From contig LJNI01000023.1 in assembly GCA_001303225.1 (NCBI GenBank), positions 1-22,161 of the forward strand: DNA of 22,161 nucleotides. Reading direction: 5' to 3'. Made by a program: the position numbers and the translations under genes. The notes under the pieces were generated by a model. It saw only the letters and a list, made by a program, of their open reading frames with translations, did not search any database and was not told where the DNA came from. Position 1 is the first letter of the stretch. Every line of letters starts with the position of its first letter. This DNA comes from a candidate division TA06 bacterium DG_78 (GTDB taxonomy: Bacteria; Hydrothermota; Tepidihabitantia; SM23-42). This document shows positions 1-5,982 of the stretch, one piece after another.

Positions 1-8
1 GGAAGCAC

Positions 9-31
9 TCTCTTTGCTAAAGAGTTTTTTT
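9..31 (+). terminator. Weak intrinsic terminator-like hairpin
   Basis: A 6-bp stem CTCTTT/AAAGAG closes a 3-base loop (10-24) and is followed directly by seven T. This is the layout of a rho-independent terminator on the plus strand, though the stem is AT-rich and weak. It would end a transcript that enters from before base 1. The gene it serves is outside the window. Confidence 0.4.
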
Positions 32-59
32 GAGAAAAGAAGAAAGAAAAAAAGGAAAT

Positions 60-180
60 CCTGATTCTTACTTTCGAAAAATTCAGCATCCCAACTTCTT
101 TGCCAGGAAAAGCCAGGACGTACCCCTCACGGTGTAGGCAGATATGATCACTGAATGTGATCGCCGAGTCGGGGGGATTA
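60..180 (+). other. Unassigned stretch with RNA-like hairpins
   Basis: There is no credible reading frame here. A hairpin GATCAC-TGAAT-GTGATC (146-162) lies between GGCAGAT (138-144 region) and GCCGAGTCGG, with CCCC (123-126) and a G6 run (171-176) able to pair around it. CCAGG occurs twice near 110. The layout suggests a folded RNA or a leader in front of the tRNA. It does not match the cores of tmRNA, RNase P, SRP RNA or the common riboswitches as I know them, so it stays unassigned. Confidence 0.25.
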
Positions 181-185
181 AAGGT

Positions 186-247
186 ATCCATGAAGAATTT
201 GGTTTTTTATAAAATTCTTCATGGATGTAAGGGGGTGTCCCCCTTAC
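186..247 (+). repeat. Two adjoining perfect hairpins abutting the tRNA
   Basis: Hairpin A has perfect 15-bp arms at 186-200 and 212-226 with an 11-base T-rich loop. Hairpin B starts at the next base, with 9-bp arms GTAAGGGGG/CCCCCTTAC at 227-235 and 239-247 and a 3-base loop. B ends exactly where the tRNA acceptor stem begins (248). The sites could be processing structures, a terminator-like block, or the scar of a small palindromic element. The sequence alone does not decide between these. Confidence 0.6.
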
Positions 248-332
248 GGAGAGATGGCCGAGTGGACGAAGGCGCGCGACTCGAAATCGCGTATTCCGAA
301 AGGAATCGGGGGTTCAAATCCCTCTCTCTCCG
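248..332 (+). tRNA. tRNA-Ser (anticodon CGA)
   Basis: The cloverleaf can be read directly. The acceptor stem GGAGAGA (248-254) pairs with TCTCTCC (325-331), and the discriminator is G332. The anticodon stem is CGCGA/TCGCG (275-279/287-291) with loop CTCGAAA and anticodon CGA at 282-284, which reads UCG. The long variable arm, TTCC-GAAA-GGAA (about 294-305), is the class II arm expected of tRNA-Ser. The T loop TTCAAAT lies at 313-319. CCA is not encoded, so it must be added after transcription. Confidence 0.95.
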
Positions 333-356
333 TTTCCACCTTCGGTGGAATCGATA

Positions 357-387
357 CCAGTGATTACAAAAAGATGACAGTGATATA
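357..387 (+). repeat. Dispersed 31-base repeat, copy 1
   Basis: This segment matches 5888-5918 at 27 of 31 positions. Each copy holds CAGTGAT twice, with start points exactly 20 bases apart (358 and 378 here), the second followed by ATA. The 20-base period is close to two helical turns, as expected of a paired protein-binding site, but no regulator is identified. Confidence 0.6.
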
Positions 388-580
388 ATTATTATTTACG
401 ACACCAGATGGTACTTTAGCCGTAATATTAGGTCTTGCAGTCGGGGGTTTCCCGTTTTTATCATTATAAAAAAATATTAAGGAAACGGGATCCTCGTACA
501 ATAATCAAAATCGCAGATTTTGTATTGTGCGGGATTGATTACGCAGATGGAAAAAAACGTAAAGCGTACAGCGTGTAGTA

Positions 581-618
581 CAACAAAAAAGGGGTGGCTA
601 GCCACCCCTTTTTTGTTG
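581..618. terminator. Bidirectional terminator, 38-bp perfect palindrome
   Basis: The two halves (581-599 and 600-618) are exact reverse complements. The core is AGGGGTGGCTAGCCACCCCT, flanked by A6 on the left and T6 on the right. On the minus strand the GC-rich stem followed by a T run lies 13 bases past the stop codon of the barrel-like gene, so it should end that transcript. By symmetry it also acts on plus-strand transcripts coming from the tRNA side. Confidence 0.9.
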
Positions 619-631
619 GAAAAGGTTATGT

Positions 632-1144
632 TTATAGATTGACTGGTATTCTTACACCCCCCTGTACATGGAACCACGTGTCAGAGACACTGTCACCAAC
701 TTCAGGGCTAGTACTCTTTAAATTGATGCCGCCTTCGAGATATGCACCGAAGCCACCAAACATGAATTCAGCACCGATACCGCCATCCAGTGTTAATACT
801 GAACCACCATCGCCCATATATAACACGTGGAACGGAATATACGGCTGCACCATGCCTGCCATCGGAATATATATTAAGACAGCAGCATCAACGCCAGTGC
901 CAAACATGTAAAAAGTGCCACCCTCTTCATCTGGTATCAAATCTAACGCCACCAAGCCGATACGGAAGCCGAGAATCGGTAATGGCTTACACATAACATC
1001 AGCGACTACTGATGGATAAGAAAAGGTTGAGTCTGGTAATGCACCGGGGTGGCTTATGGTGTAACGGCCACCAAGACCAAACGAGAGACCGTATAGACCA
1101 CTTAACATGGAAGCAGCTATTGCTATAGCAAAGAGCTTTTTCAT
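632..1144 (-). CDS. Small exported beta-barrel-like protein
   Basis: The product is about 170 residues. It begins with a signal peptide (MKKLFAIAIAASMLSGLYG), then short strands rich in Gly and aromatic residues, such as LGGRYTIS, GIGAEFMFGG, GAYLEGGI and VQGGVRIPV at the C-terminus. Alternating hydrophobic residues and glycines fit an outer-membrane or periplasmic barrel, but the last residue is Leu rather than the classical Phe. The start at 1144 is chosen because AAAGGAGG (1149-1156) lies just before it; an ATG at 1162 has no such site. The gene stands alone, with two tandem consensus promoters upstream and a strong palindromic terminator downstream, which suggests high expression. I do not recognise a named family. 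Confidence 0.75.
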   Translation of the reverse strand: MKKLFAIAIAASMLSGLYGLSFGLGGRYTISHPGALPDSTFSYPSVVADVMCKPLPILGFRIGLVALDLIPDEEGGTFYMFGTGVDAAVLIYIPMAGMVQPYIPFHVLYMGDGGSVLTLDGGIGAEFMFGGFGAYLEGGINLKSTSPEVGDSVSDTWFHVQGGVRIPVNL

Positions 1145-1168
1145 TATACCTCCTTTTCTCATTTTGCT

Positions 1169-1196
1169 ATTATATTTAGCATTCTTATTTTGTCAA
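1169..1196 (-). promoter_or_regulatory. Consensus sigma70 promoter (proximal) for barrel gene
   Basis: On the minus strand TTGACA (1191-1196) and TATAAT (1169-1174) are both perfect, with a 16-bp spacer. The predicted transcript start is near 1162, which leaves a leader of about 18 bases that contains the Shine-Dalgarno site. The -10 sits inside the partial dyad TGCTA-N7-TAGCA, which could be an operator. Confidence 0.85.
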
Positions 1197-1216
1197 TAGC
1201 TAAATTTAATTGTGCT

Positions 1217-1244
1217 ATTATAGCGAGCATTTTTTGTTTGTCAA
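1217..1244 (-). promoter_or_regulatory. Consensus sigma70 promoter (distal), a near copy
   Basis: A second perfect TTGACA (1239-1244) and TATAAT (1217-1222), also 16 bp apart, lie exactly 48 bp upstream of the first. The copies share TTGACAAA, AATGCT and TATAATAGCA, so one probably arose by duplication of the other. The -35 overlaps the stop codon of the upstream propeller gene. Confidence 0.8.
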
Positions 1245-2452
1245 GGGTCAACTTCATTATACTGAGTGCGTATTGTAGTAACCAACAACTCACTCGAAAC
1301 AAGTATACTGAGATTGATAAAATAGAGCCGCCACCGACCACTGATTTTTCTCGTTATTAAGAGTTTCGAACCATCTGTCGAAATTCGAGGATTCCAGTCT
1401 GGATGGGTATTGTAGGTAAGTCGAATAAGGAATTTACTGTGTACATCCATTTGGTAAATTTCCCACTCACCACTCTGTTTTGATTTGAAGTATAACTTGT
1501 CATTAAAGAGCAGTGGATCATTATCATCTGATGGACCCGCAAAGAGCACTTTTTCATTCCTTCCATCTTTCGTCATGATATATATGTCTTCACTTTTATC
1601 TCTCTTCGAAGAGAAAATTATCCATTCACCATCTGGAGAAAATTTTGGGAATCCGTCCCAGTACTTATTCCGAGTGAGTCGAGAAATTTTCTTATCGGTG
1701 AGATTCATTTTGTATATTTCCCATCCATCATCTCTGTAGGACAAAAAGACGATCTCTTGTCCATCTGGTGAAAATGATGGAGAAAAATCTTCTGTCGTAT
1801 TGTCGGTGAGTTTTTCAGTAGTCAGTTCATTCATGTCGAAGAGATAGAGTTCCTCATCTCCATCGCGGTTTGAAACAAAAATGAGATGTTCACCAGTTGG
1901 AGAGAATTCAGGGTCAGTGTTCATGCCACCGCTGATAATTCTTTTTACAATAGTGCCATCGAGTTTTATTAAGTAAATGTCAGCAAAGTCTTGTTTTGCC
2001 GCAGCGACTGCGATCAATTCACCATTGGGACTAAACGTTCCTCGGAATTGGTGTTTTTTTGCCATAGGTATAATACTTGAAGGATAGGGTTCTATTTTAA
2101 GATAATTTGCCATCATTTCCTTGAGGTGAACATCGTCTTTCAGGGTTGAGCCGAGTTCGTCAAGTTTTATGTAATAATGAAGTGCCTGTTGAACAGAATC
2201 CATATAGGCATATACTCGGGAAAGGTGGTAATGAATTTCAGGGTTGAGAGAGTCTTCAGTCAACGCAGTGGTGAGCGACTGGACTGCCTTGGTATACTCA
2301 CCGCGTTTCAGATACTCGATTCCTTTTTCTAAGTGCGTCTTTCGGGCACACCTAAGCTGGACTAACATGGTGATGCCCATGATACAGATGATGGTATATA
2401 TTATTCGTCTGCCGAATAAAGTTCGAGATTTAGCAAACACAATTTTTTTCAT
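1241..2452 (-). CDS. TPR plus TolB-like (PD40) beta-propeller protein
   Basis: About 403 residues. A hydrophobic segment near residues 15-34 is a membrane anchor or uncleaved signal, ending at LRCARK; the Cys is not in a good lipobox. Tetratricopeptide-like helices follow (GIEYLKRGEYTKAVQSL). The remainder is a series of PD40 repeats with FSPDGQEIVFLS, SNRDGDEELYLF and FSPDGEWIIFSS, as in the TolB propeller. Members of this group are thought to bind proteins at the periplasmic face of the envelope. The start at 2452 has AGGA just upstream; another ATG lies at 2464. Its 5' end overlaps the end of pdxA by 23 bases, so translation is probably coupled to the S4-pdxA unit. The exact role is unknown. 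Confidence 0.85.
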   Translation of the reverse strand: MKKIVFAKSRTLFGRRIIYTIICIMGITMLVQLRCARKTHLEKGIEYLKRGEYTKAVQSLTTALTEDSLNPEIHYHLSRVYAYMDSVQQALHYYIKLDELGSTLKDDVHLKEMMANYLKIEPYPSSIIPMAKKHQFRGTFSPNGELIAVAAAKQDFADIYLIKLDGTIVKRIISGGMNTDPEFSPTGEHLIFVSNRDGDEELYLFDMNELTTEKLTDNTTEDFSPSFSPDGQEIVFLSYRDDGWEIYKMNLTDKKISRLTRNKYWDGFPKFSPDGEWIIFSSKRDKSEDIYIMTKDGRNEKVLFAGPSDDNDPLLFNDKLYFKSKQSGEWEIYQMDVHSKFLIRLTYNTHPDWNPRISTDGSKLLITRKISGRWRLYFINLSILVSSELLVTTIRTQYNEVDP

Positions 2453-3356
2453 ATTTCCTCGCATTTTTATACATTTTTATACCCTCCTTGAGCGCAATGG
2501 TTACGCCTGAGGCGTCAGCCCTATTGGTCCCTGCGATGTCGAGTGCTGCACCATGCAGAGGTGAAAGTCTAATAATCGGTAGCCCCATGGTAAAATTGAG
2601 CCCATTCTTTTTAGATTTAAGGTAGATCATTGCCTGGTCATGGAACATTGCCAGGAATGCATCAAAGTGACGATCGAATAGTGAGTCTGCAGGATAAGGA
2701 CCCTCTGCATGTATCCCACGTCTCTGTGCCATGGCAACACCTTGCTTTATTTTTTCATCTTCACCCAGACTAAATTCGAAGGCATGGGGATTGAGAGCGC
2801 AGACACCGATCGTTGGATTGGTGAGTCCGAAATATTTTTTCATACCCCAGTTGAGTAACATTATTTTCTCGACGATAACAGCAGGAGTAATTTTCCTGAA
2901 GAGACGGCGTAGCGGTACATGAGTCGTGACGAGCATGATCTTTTTATGTTTTGCCATGCCGACCATACCGTACTTATTGACACGAAAATACTGCGCGAGG
3001 TATTCTGTGTGCCCGATGAAACCAGGGATCAGAGACTTCATTGTCTCTTTCACAATTGGTAGTGTGATGATTATATCTACATTGTATTGAAGTGCACTGA
3101 TGATGGATTGCAATGCTACAGTAGCCGTCTTCTTTGTTGTCTTACTGTATTGAAAGGGCACGTTACCTACGCAATCGACTATAAAACTTTTGATTTTCCT
3201 GTAGTGCTGCACGAGACGCATATCACGCGCCGTCGTTTCTAAAATTTTTTTATTGCCAAATATGAAAATACCTTTGGGATCTCTCATTGTGGCGAGCGCT
3301 TTTAGGATAATTTCAGGACCAATACCTGCTGGATCACCGAGTGTAATACCAATCAT
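2430..3356 (-). CDS. pdxA: 4-hydroxythreonine-4-phosphate dehydrogenase (PdxA)
   Basis: PdxA oxidises 4-phosphohydroxy-L-threonine in the DXP-dependent pathway to pyridoxal phosphate. The N-terminus GITLGDPAGIGPEI is diagnostic. Metal-ligand histidines are at H146 (VTTHVPLR), H191 (ALNPHA) and H239 (MFHDQA), and the substrate-site pair at H116-T117 (GHTEYL). The spacing H116-H146-H191 agrees with the E. coli enzyme. At 308 residues it is slightly shorter than usual. Two motifs deviate: LNPHAGE reads LNPHAFE, and the Asp before the late His (usually DHGTAL) is Leu (LHGAAL). A PdxA2-type substrate such as a phosphorylated threonate is therefore possible. Its ATG overlaps the stop of the S4 gene (ATGA), showing tight coupling. 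Confidence 0.92.
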   Translation of the reverse strand: MIGITLGDPAGIGPEIILKALATMRDPKGIFIFGNKKILETTARDMRLVQHYRKIKSFIVDCVGNVPFQYSKTTKKTATVALQSIISALQYNVDIIITLPIVKETMKSLIPGFIGHTEYLAQYFRVNKYGMVGMAKHKKIMLVTTHVPLRRLFRKITPAVIVEKIMLLNWGMKKYFGLTNPTIGVCALNPHAFEFSLGEDEKIKQGVAMAQRRGIHAEGPYPADSLFDRHFDAFLAMFHDQAMIYLKSKKNGLNFTMGLPIIRLSPLHGAALDIAGTNRADASGVTIALKEGIKMYKNARKYEKNCVC

Positions 3357-3598
3357 TGTATTTCTTCGTAATACAAATCAGTGTGATCTTTTCTTACATT
3401 ACCTGTGGGTATTTGCAAGACTTTTATTTGTTTTATGCCATGAGGCGTTTCGATTTCAATACGATCTCCCGTCATTACAGATTTAGAGGGTTTGCTCGGT
3501 CTCCCATTGAGTTTTATTAACTGTCTTTCACACATTGCCTTCACCTCTGCGCGTTTATTGAAAATTAATGTTTTCTTCAAATACTGATCGATACGCAT
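3353..3598 (-). CDS. S4-domain RNA-binding protein (RqcP/Hsp15-like)
   Basis: An 81-residue protein that is almost entirely one S4 domain: MRIDQYLKKTLIFNKR, then VKAMCERQLIKLNGRPSKPS and the strand GDRIEIETP. Stand-alone S4 proteins of this size include RqcP (YabO), which works in ribosome quality control on stalled 50S subunits, and Hsp15. The arrangement RxDxxLK...R...A...G.I.xNG fits RqcP, but no rqcH is in view. The ATG at 3598 is only 5 bases after a perfect -10 and has no Shine-Dalgarno site, so the mRNA is predicted to be leaderless. It is the first gene of the unit with pdxA and the propeller protein. Confidence 0.85.
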   Translation of the reverse strand: MRIDQYLKKTLIFNKRAEVKAMCERQLIKLNGRPSKPSKSVMTGDRIEIETPHGIKQIKVLQIPTGNVRKDHTDLYYEEIQ

Positions 3599-3603
3599 GG
3601 ATA

Positions 3604-3631
3604 ATTATAAAAAATTAGGTGCTGATGTCAA
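3604..3631 (-). promoter_or_regulatory. Perfect consensus promoter, leaderless type
   Basis: On the minus strand TTGACA (3626-3631) and TATAAT (3604-3609) have a 16-bp spacer. Only five bases (TATCC) separate the -10 from the ATG of the S4 gene. Initiation at the usual distance would begin the RNA at or within one base of the start codon. Confidence 0.85.
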
Positions 3632-3684
3632 CACCAACAGCAAAATTTTAGATGGTGATTAGCGCAATATTCTGTTAGGTGCAT

Positions 3685-3850
3685 AAATTCTAAATCCGAA
3701 GCACTAAATCCTAAGCCCCGTACAATCCCTGTGGGATTTGTACGGGGTAAACAAATTCAAATCATCAAAATGCAAAATCCGAAACAAAATATTTTAATTT
3801 TTGAACATTGGAATTTGAAATTTAGATATTGTTTAGAATTTCGGATTTTT
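3685..3850. repeat. MITE-like dispersed repeat with central hairpin
   Basis: AAATTCTAAATCCGAA (3685-3700) at the left is mirrored by TTAGAATTTCGGATTTT (3833-3849) at the right, and inner pairs such as AAACAAATTCAAAT and ATTTGAAATTTAGA add to the symmetry. AT-rich elements built from these same words recur in many genomes of uncultured bacteria. A GC-rich hairpin, CCCCGTACAATCCC/GGGATTTGTACGGGG (3716-3747, one bulge), interrupts the left half. It has no coding capacity. Confidence 0.6.
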
Positions 3851-3916
3851 GCCGAAAATTACAAAATCTTTAATTTTGATAAATTTTCGAGCATCCTCCC
3901 CTACGGGACCTTGGGC

Positions 3917-3950
3917 AAAAATCTTATTTCATTTCATCTCAAAGATTTTT
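3917..3950 (-). terminator. Weak terminator after TtcA-like gene
   Basis: AAAAATCTT (3917-3925) pairs with AAGATTTTT (3942-3950) across a 16-base loop, about 20 bases past the stop at 3970. On the minus strand the 3' arm ends in T5. The long loop and AT-rich stem make it a weak candidate. Confidence 0.35.
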
Positions 3951-3969
3951 GGGAGAGATTAGTATTTTC

Positions 3970-4704
3970 TTAATGTGGCATGTATGAGTGCTTTATGGTA
4001 AAGATACTGCGAAATATATTTTTATACACATCTGGATTTTCTCTCTGTAGTGTTGTTAAAAATTCTCTCACCTCCTCACGTTTTGATTCTTCAAAATAAG
4101 GACATATATTTTTCTGTTGAGGCAGATTAAAAGCCTGTGCAAGTTTATTAATAGTTTCTTTCGCGAAATAGTAGAGCGGACGAATGAAGAAAAACCTTCC
4201 TTGAATCACTGATTGTTTCGGAACAAGCGTAGATATTTCTGCGTTGTACATCATGTTAAGAAGAATAGTTTCTGCGGCATCTTCTTTGTGATGAGCGAGG
4301 GCAATTTGGAAAATACTCAAACTGTCGGCAAGCTCCAGAAGTTTTCTTCTCCTCTCACGGGAGCACATATAACACTTATGTGTACGTTGTTTAATATTTT
4401 TATTTATGTCTATTGTAACGATGGTGTAGGGTATATTGTATTTTTTTAAAAATTTCTCTACTATCTGTACATTCCACTGCGGAAATTGTGGGTGTATGTG
4501 ACACGCATGAATTTCCCACCCTTGGTGGTATTGTTTGTTATATTCGACGAGCAATGTGAGGAGCACGAGGCTATCAACACCGCCAGATGTGCCAACGAGC
4601 ACCCTTGAGTTTTTGTCTAAAAATCCATGCCGCCTTATTGCATGCCTCATCAACATGAGACCGGCGGTAATTAATTTTCTGTTTTCTGAAGTTTCAAGTG
4701 GCAA
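3970..4704 (-). CDS. TtcA/TilS-family PP-loop tRNA-modifying enzyme
   Basis: A 244-residue adenine nucleotide alpha-hydrolase. The PP-loop SGGVDS is at residues 40-45, the CxxC pair at C111/C114 (CYMCSRERRRKL), AHHKEDAAET follows near 137, and a third cysteine is at C201 (NICPY). TtcA holds a [4Fe-4S] cluster with one CxxC and one later Cys and thiolates cytidine 32 of tRNA, so this pattern favours TtcA over TilS, which has no such cluster. The start is TTG, directly after the TAA of the upstream gene (zero spacing) and with only a poor GAG as ribosome site, so re-initiation by ribosomes ending the upstream gene is likely. An ATG at about residue 17 would cut into the N-terminal helix. Confidence 0.85.
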   Translation of the reverse strand: MPLETSENRKLITAGLMLMRHAIRRHGFLDKNSRVLVGTSGGVDSLVLLTLLVEYNKQYHQGWEIHACHIHPQFPQWNVQIVEKFLKKYNIPYTIVTIDINKNIKQRTHKCYMCSRERRRKLLELADSLSIFQIALAHHKEDAAETILLNMMYNAEISTLVPKQSVIQGRFFFIRPLYYFAKETINKLAQAFNLPQQKNICPYFEESKREEVREFLTTLQRENPDVYKNIFRSIFTIKHSYMPH

Positions 4705-5802
4705 TTATCTCAGTACGATTAACTGCCGAATTGCAACGCCTTTTATTGATTCGAGCCGATAAAAATAGACACCATTGGGAACAAGATGGCCACTTTCGTC
4801 GTCTGCATTCCATATTATTTGATGAGTTCCCTTTGGATAGTATCCTCTGGCGATTACCTTGACTGGTTCACCGATAAGGTTGTAGACTGTTATGGTTAAG
4901 CTGAGCGGCTGGTTAATGGTAAATTCAATTTTCGTGTAGTTATCGACAGGGTTAGGAGTATTCTTGTTGAGCACAATGATATCACCCTTCTCGTCTCGAC
5001 TAACACTAGATAAGATTTTCAGTGTTTTATCGAGCTGATCGAAAAGGATGAGATTATTGTTTGTTGGATTATTCAAGATCTTTGAATTAGGTGATAGATG
5101 GGTGATATCGATCTTGCGTTTAAAATTGCCATCAGTGTTCAACACAACTATTGAATCAGAAAAGAGGACAAACAGATTACCGCTTTGGTCTGCAGTAAAG
5201 TCAAGGATATTCTGTGAAGCACTGTAAAGGAGCTCGCCGGTGTAGTTTTCAGTATTTATGTACGTACCACCACTCCATGAGTAAATACGATTATTGTCCA
5301 GCGTGAAAAAAGGAGTTTCGGTACTACTATAATTGGCAGCCGGGATGATGCTGAATTTGTCAGCTCGGGTACTGATTGTACCCACTATTTTTTCTTCGGT
5401 AACAAAGGTTAATTGTTCTGGCTCAAGGGTTATGAAAATCCGCTTATTATCTGCGGTCGCGACGCTTATCTGGTTCGGGCTGTTGAGTGTCGTTTTTATC
5501 GGTTGGGCAAGGTCTTCCCTAGCAGGGTCGAGCATACTCAGCCGGTTCAGGTTATCGACAATATAAATGTAATCATCTGCTGCGAGAATCTTACCACCTT
5601 GAATTTCCTGAACCAGAAGCGGACTCTTTGATGTCCCTTCGAGCTTCAGTATTGATGATGCGGAGAGAATCCAGATCTCTCCAGAATAATTAGTGGTCAG
5701 GTCGTTGACCTGAATGCCTTTCGGCAGTATAATCTCGCCACTCTGTTGCCAATCGCCAAGGGCGAGGCACGTAAAAAAAAGTACCACGAATAATTTTTTC
5801 AT
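4705..5802 (-). CDS. Exported propeller protein with FlgD-like C-terminal domain
   Basis: 365 residues. A signal peptide (MKKLFVVLFFTCLALG) is followed by repeated hydrophobic beta segments with Asp/Asn turns (about 20-275), consistent with an NHL- or PQQ-like propeller. The C-terminal 85 residues are a FlgD Ig-like/type IX-like domain: NTPNPVDNYTKIEF, LTITVYNLIGEPVK, HQIIWNADDESG, NGVYFYRL and the final strand RQLIVLR. Such tails anchor or sort surface proteins in Bacteroidetes-like phyla. AAGGAGG (5806-5812) precedes the ATG. The gene shares a transcript with the tRNA thiolase, a pairing with no evident functional logic. The ligand is unknown. Confidence 0.85.
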   Translation of the reverse strand: MKKLFVVLFFTCLALGDWQQSGEIILPKGIQVNDLTTNYSGEIWILSASSILKLEGTSKSPLLVQEIQGGKILAADDYIYIVDNLNRLSMLDPAREDLAQPIKTTLNSPNQISVATADNKRIFITLEPEQLTFVTEEKIVGTISTRADKFSIIPAANYSSTETPFFTLDNNRIYSWSGGTYINTENYTGELLYSASQNILDFTADQSGNLFVLFSDSIVVLNTDGNFKRKIDITHLSPNSKILNNPTNNNLILFDQLDKTLKILSSVSRDEKGDIIVLNKNTPNPVDNYTKIEFTINQPLSLTITVYNLIGEPVKVIARGYYPKGTHQIIWNADDESGHLVPNGVYFYRLESIKGVAIRQLIVLR

Positions 5803-5841
5803 AGACCTCCTTGTAGACTACCCCAGGTTTCTTCATAATTA

Positions 5842-5869
5842 ATTATATATATAATATCAAAATTGTCAA
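5842..5869 (-). promoter_or_regulatory. Perfect consensus promoter for propeller gene
   Basis: On the minus strand TTGACA (5864-5869) and TATAAT (5842-5847) have a 16-bp spacer. The predicted leader of about 33 bases carries the AAGGAGG site. This promoter is divergent from that of the UDP-GlcNAc dehydrogenase gene. Confidence 0.85.
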
Positions 5870-5887
5870 GACCCTGTACGAATGATT

Positions 5888-5918
5888 CCAGTGATGAAAA
5901 ATAGATTACAGTGATATA
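5888..5918 (+). repeat. Dispersed 31-base repeat, copy 2
   Basis: This is the second copy of the paired CAGTGAT element at 357-387 (27 of 31 bases identical; CAGTGAT at 5889 and 5909). It lies between two divergent promoters and ends 7 bases before the -35 of the dehydrogenase promoter, a natural place for an activator or repressor site. Confidence 0.6.
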
Positions 5919-5925
5919 TCAGGGC

Positions 5926-5953
5926 TTGATTATCTGTAAATTTAATGTATAAT
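5926..5953 (+). promoter_or_regulatory. Sigma70 promoter for UDP-GlcNAc dehydrogenase
   Basis: TTGATT (5926-5931) and a perfect TATAAT (5948-5953) are separated by 16 bp. The leader of about 23 bases contains GAGGAG (5971-5976), well placed for the ATG at 5983. Confidence 0.75.
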
Positions 5954-5982
5954 GTTGTCAGCGAACTGTAGAGGAGAAACAT

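Larger units (their letters stand above)
333..631. other. Intergenic stretch with hairpins, no gene seen
   Basis: About 300 bases lie between the tRNA and the barrel-like gene. They hold a TTCCACC/GGTGGAA hairpin just after the tRNA (about 334-350), a copy of a 31-base dispersed repeat (357-387), a GC stem CGGG/CCCG followed by T5 (442-459) that could end a short plus-strand transcript, a partner AAACGGGA near 483-490, an imperfect inverted repeat around 499-528, and the strong palindrome at 581-618. Short frames here have no start signals or recognisable products. A small RNA between about 390 and 459 is possible but unproven. Confidence 0.5.
3599..3969. other. Gene-free stretch between S4 and TtcA-like genes
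   Basis: This 371-base stretch holds the S4 promoter at its left end, a MITE-like AT-rich inverted repeat (about 3685-3850) and a weak minus-strand terminator (3917-3950). A plus-strand open frame at 3731-3973 is made of the repeat and has no start signals; I do not regard it as a gene. Confidence 0.7.

Noticed and set aside
60..180. FMN riboswitch
   Set aside because: Only GCAGAT-hairpin-GCCGA recalls it; the conserved 5' part (AGGGTGAAATTCCC-like) is absent and no riboflavin gene follows.
477..677. Small minus-strand gene
   Set aside because: It spans the perfect palindromic terminator and has no start signals.
1159..1341. 60-residue minus-strand gene over the tandem promoters
   Set aside because: Its apparent internal repeat (KMLAIIAQ / RMLNIIAK) is just the duplicated promoter DNA translated.
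1241..2452. Lipoprotein signal in the TPR-propeller protein
   Set aside because: The Cys follows LVQLR, which does not fit the lipobox rule of small residues at -1 and -2.
3731..3973. 80-residue plus-strand gene
   Set aside because: It is composed of the AT-rich repeat, has no ribosome binding site, and its sequence is low-complexity and unlike any protein.
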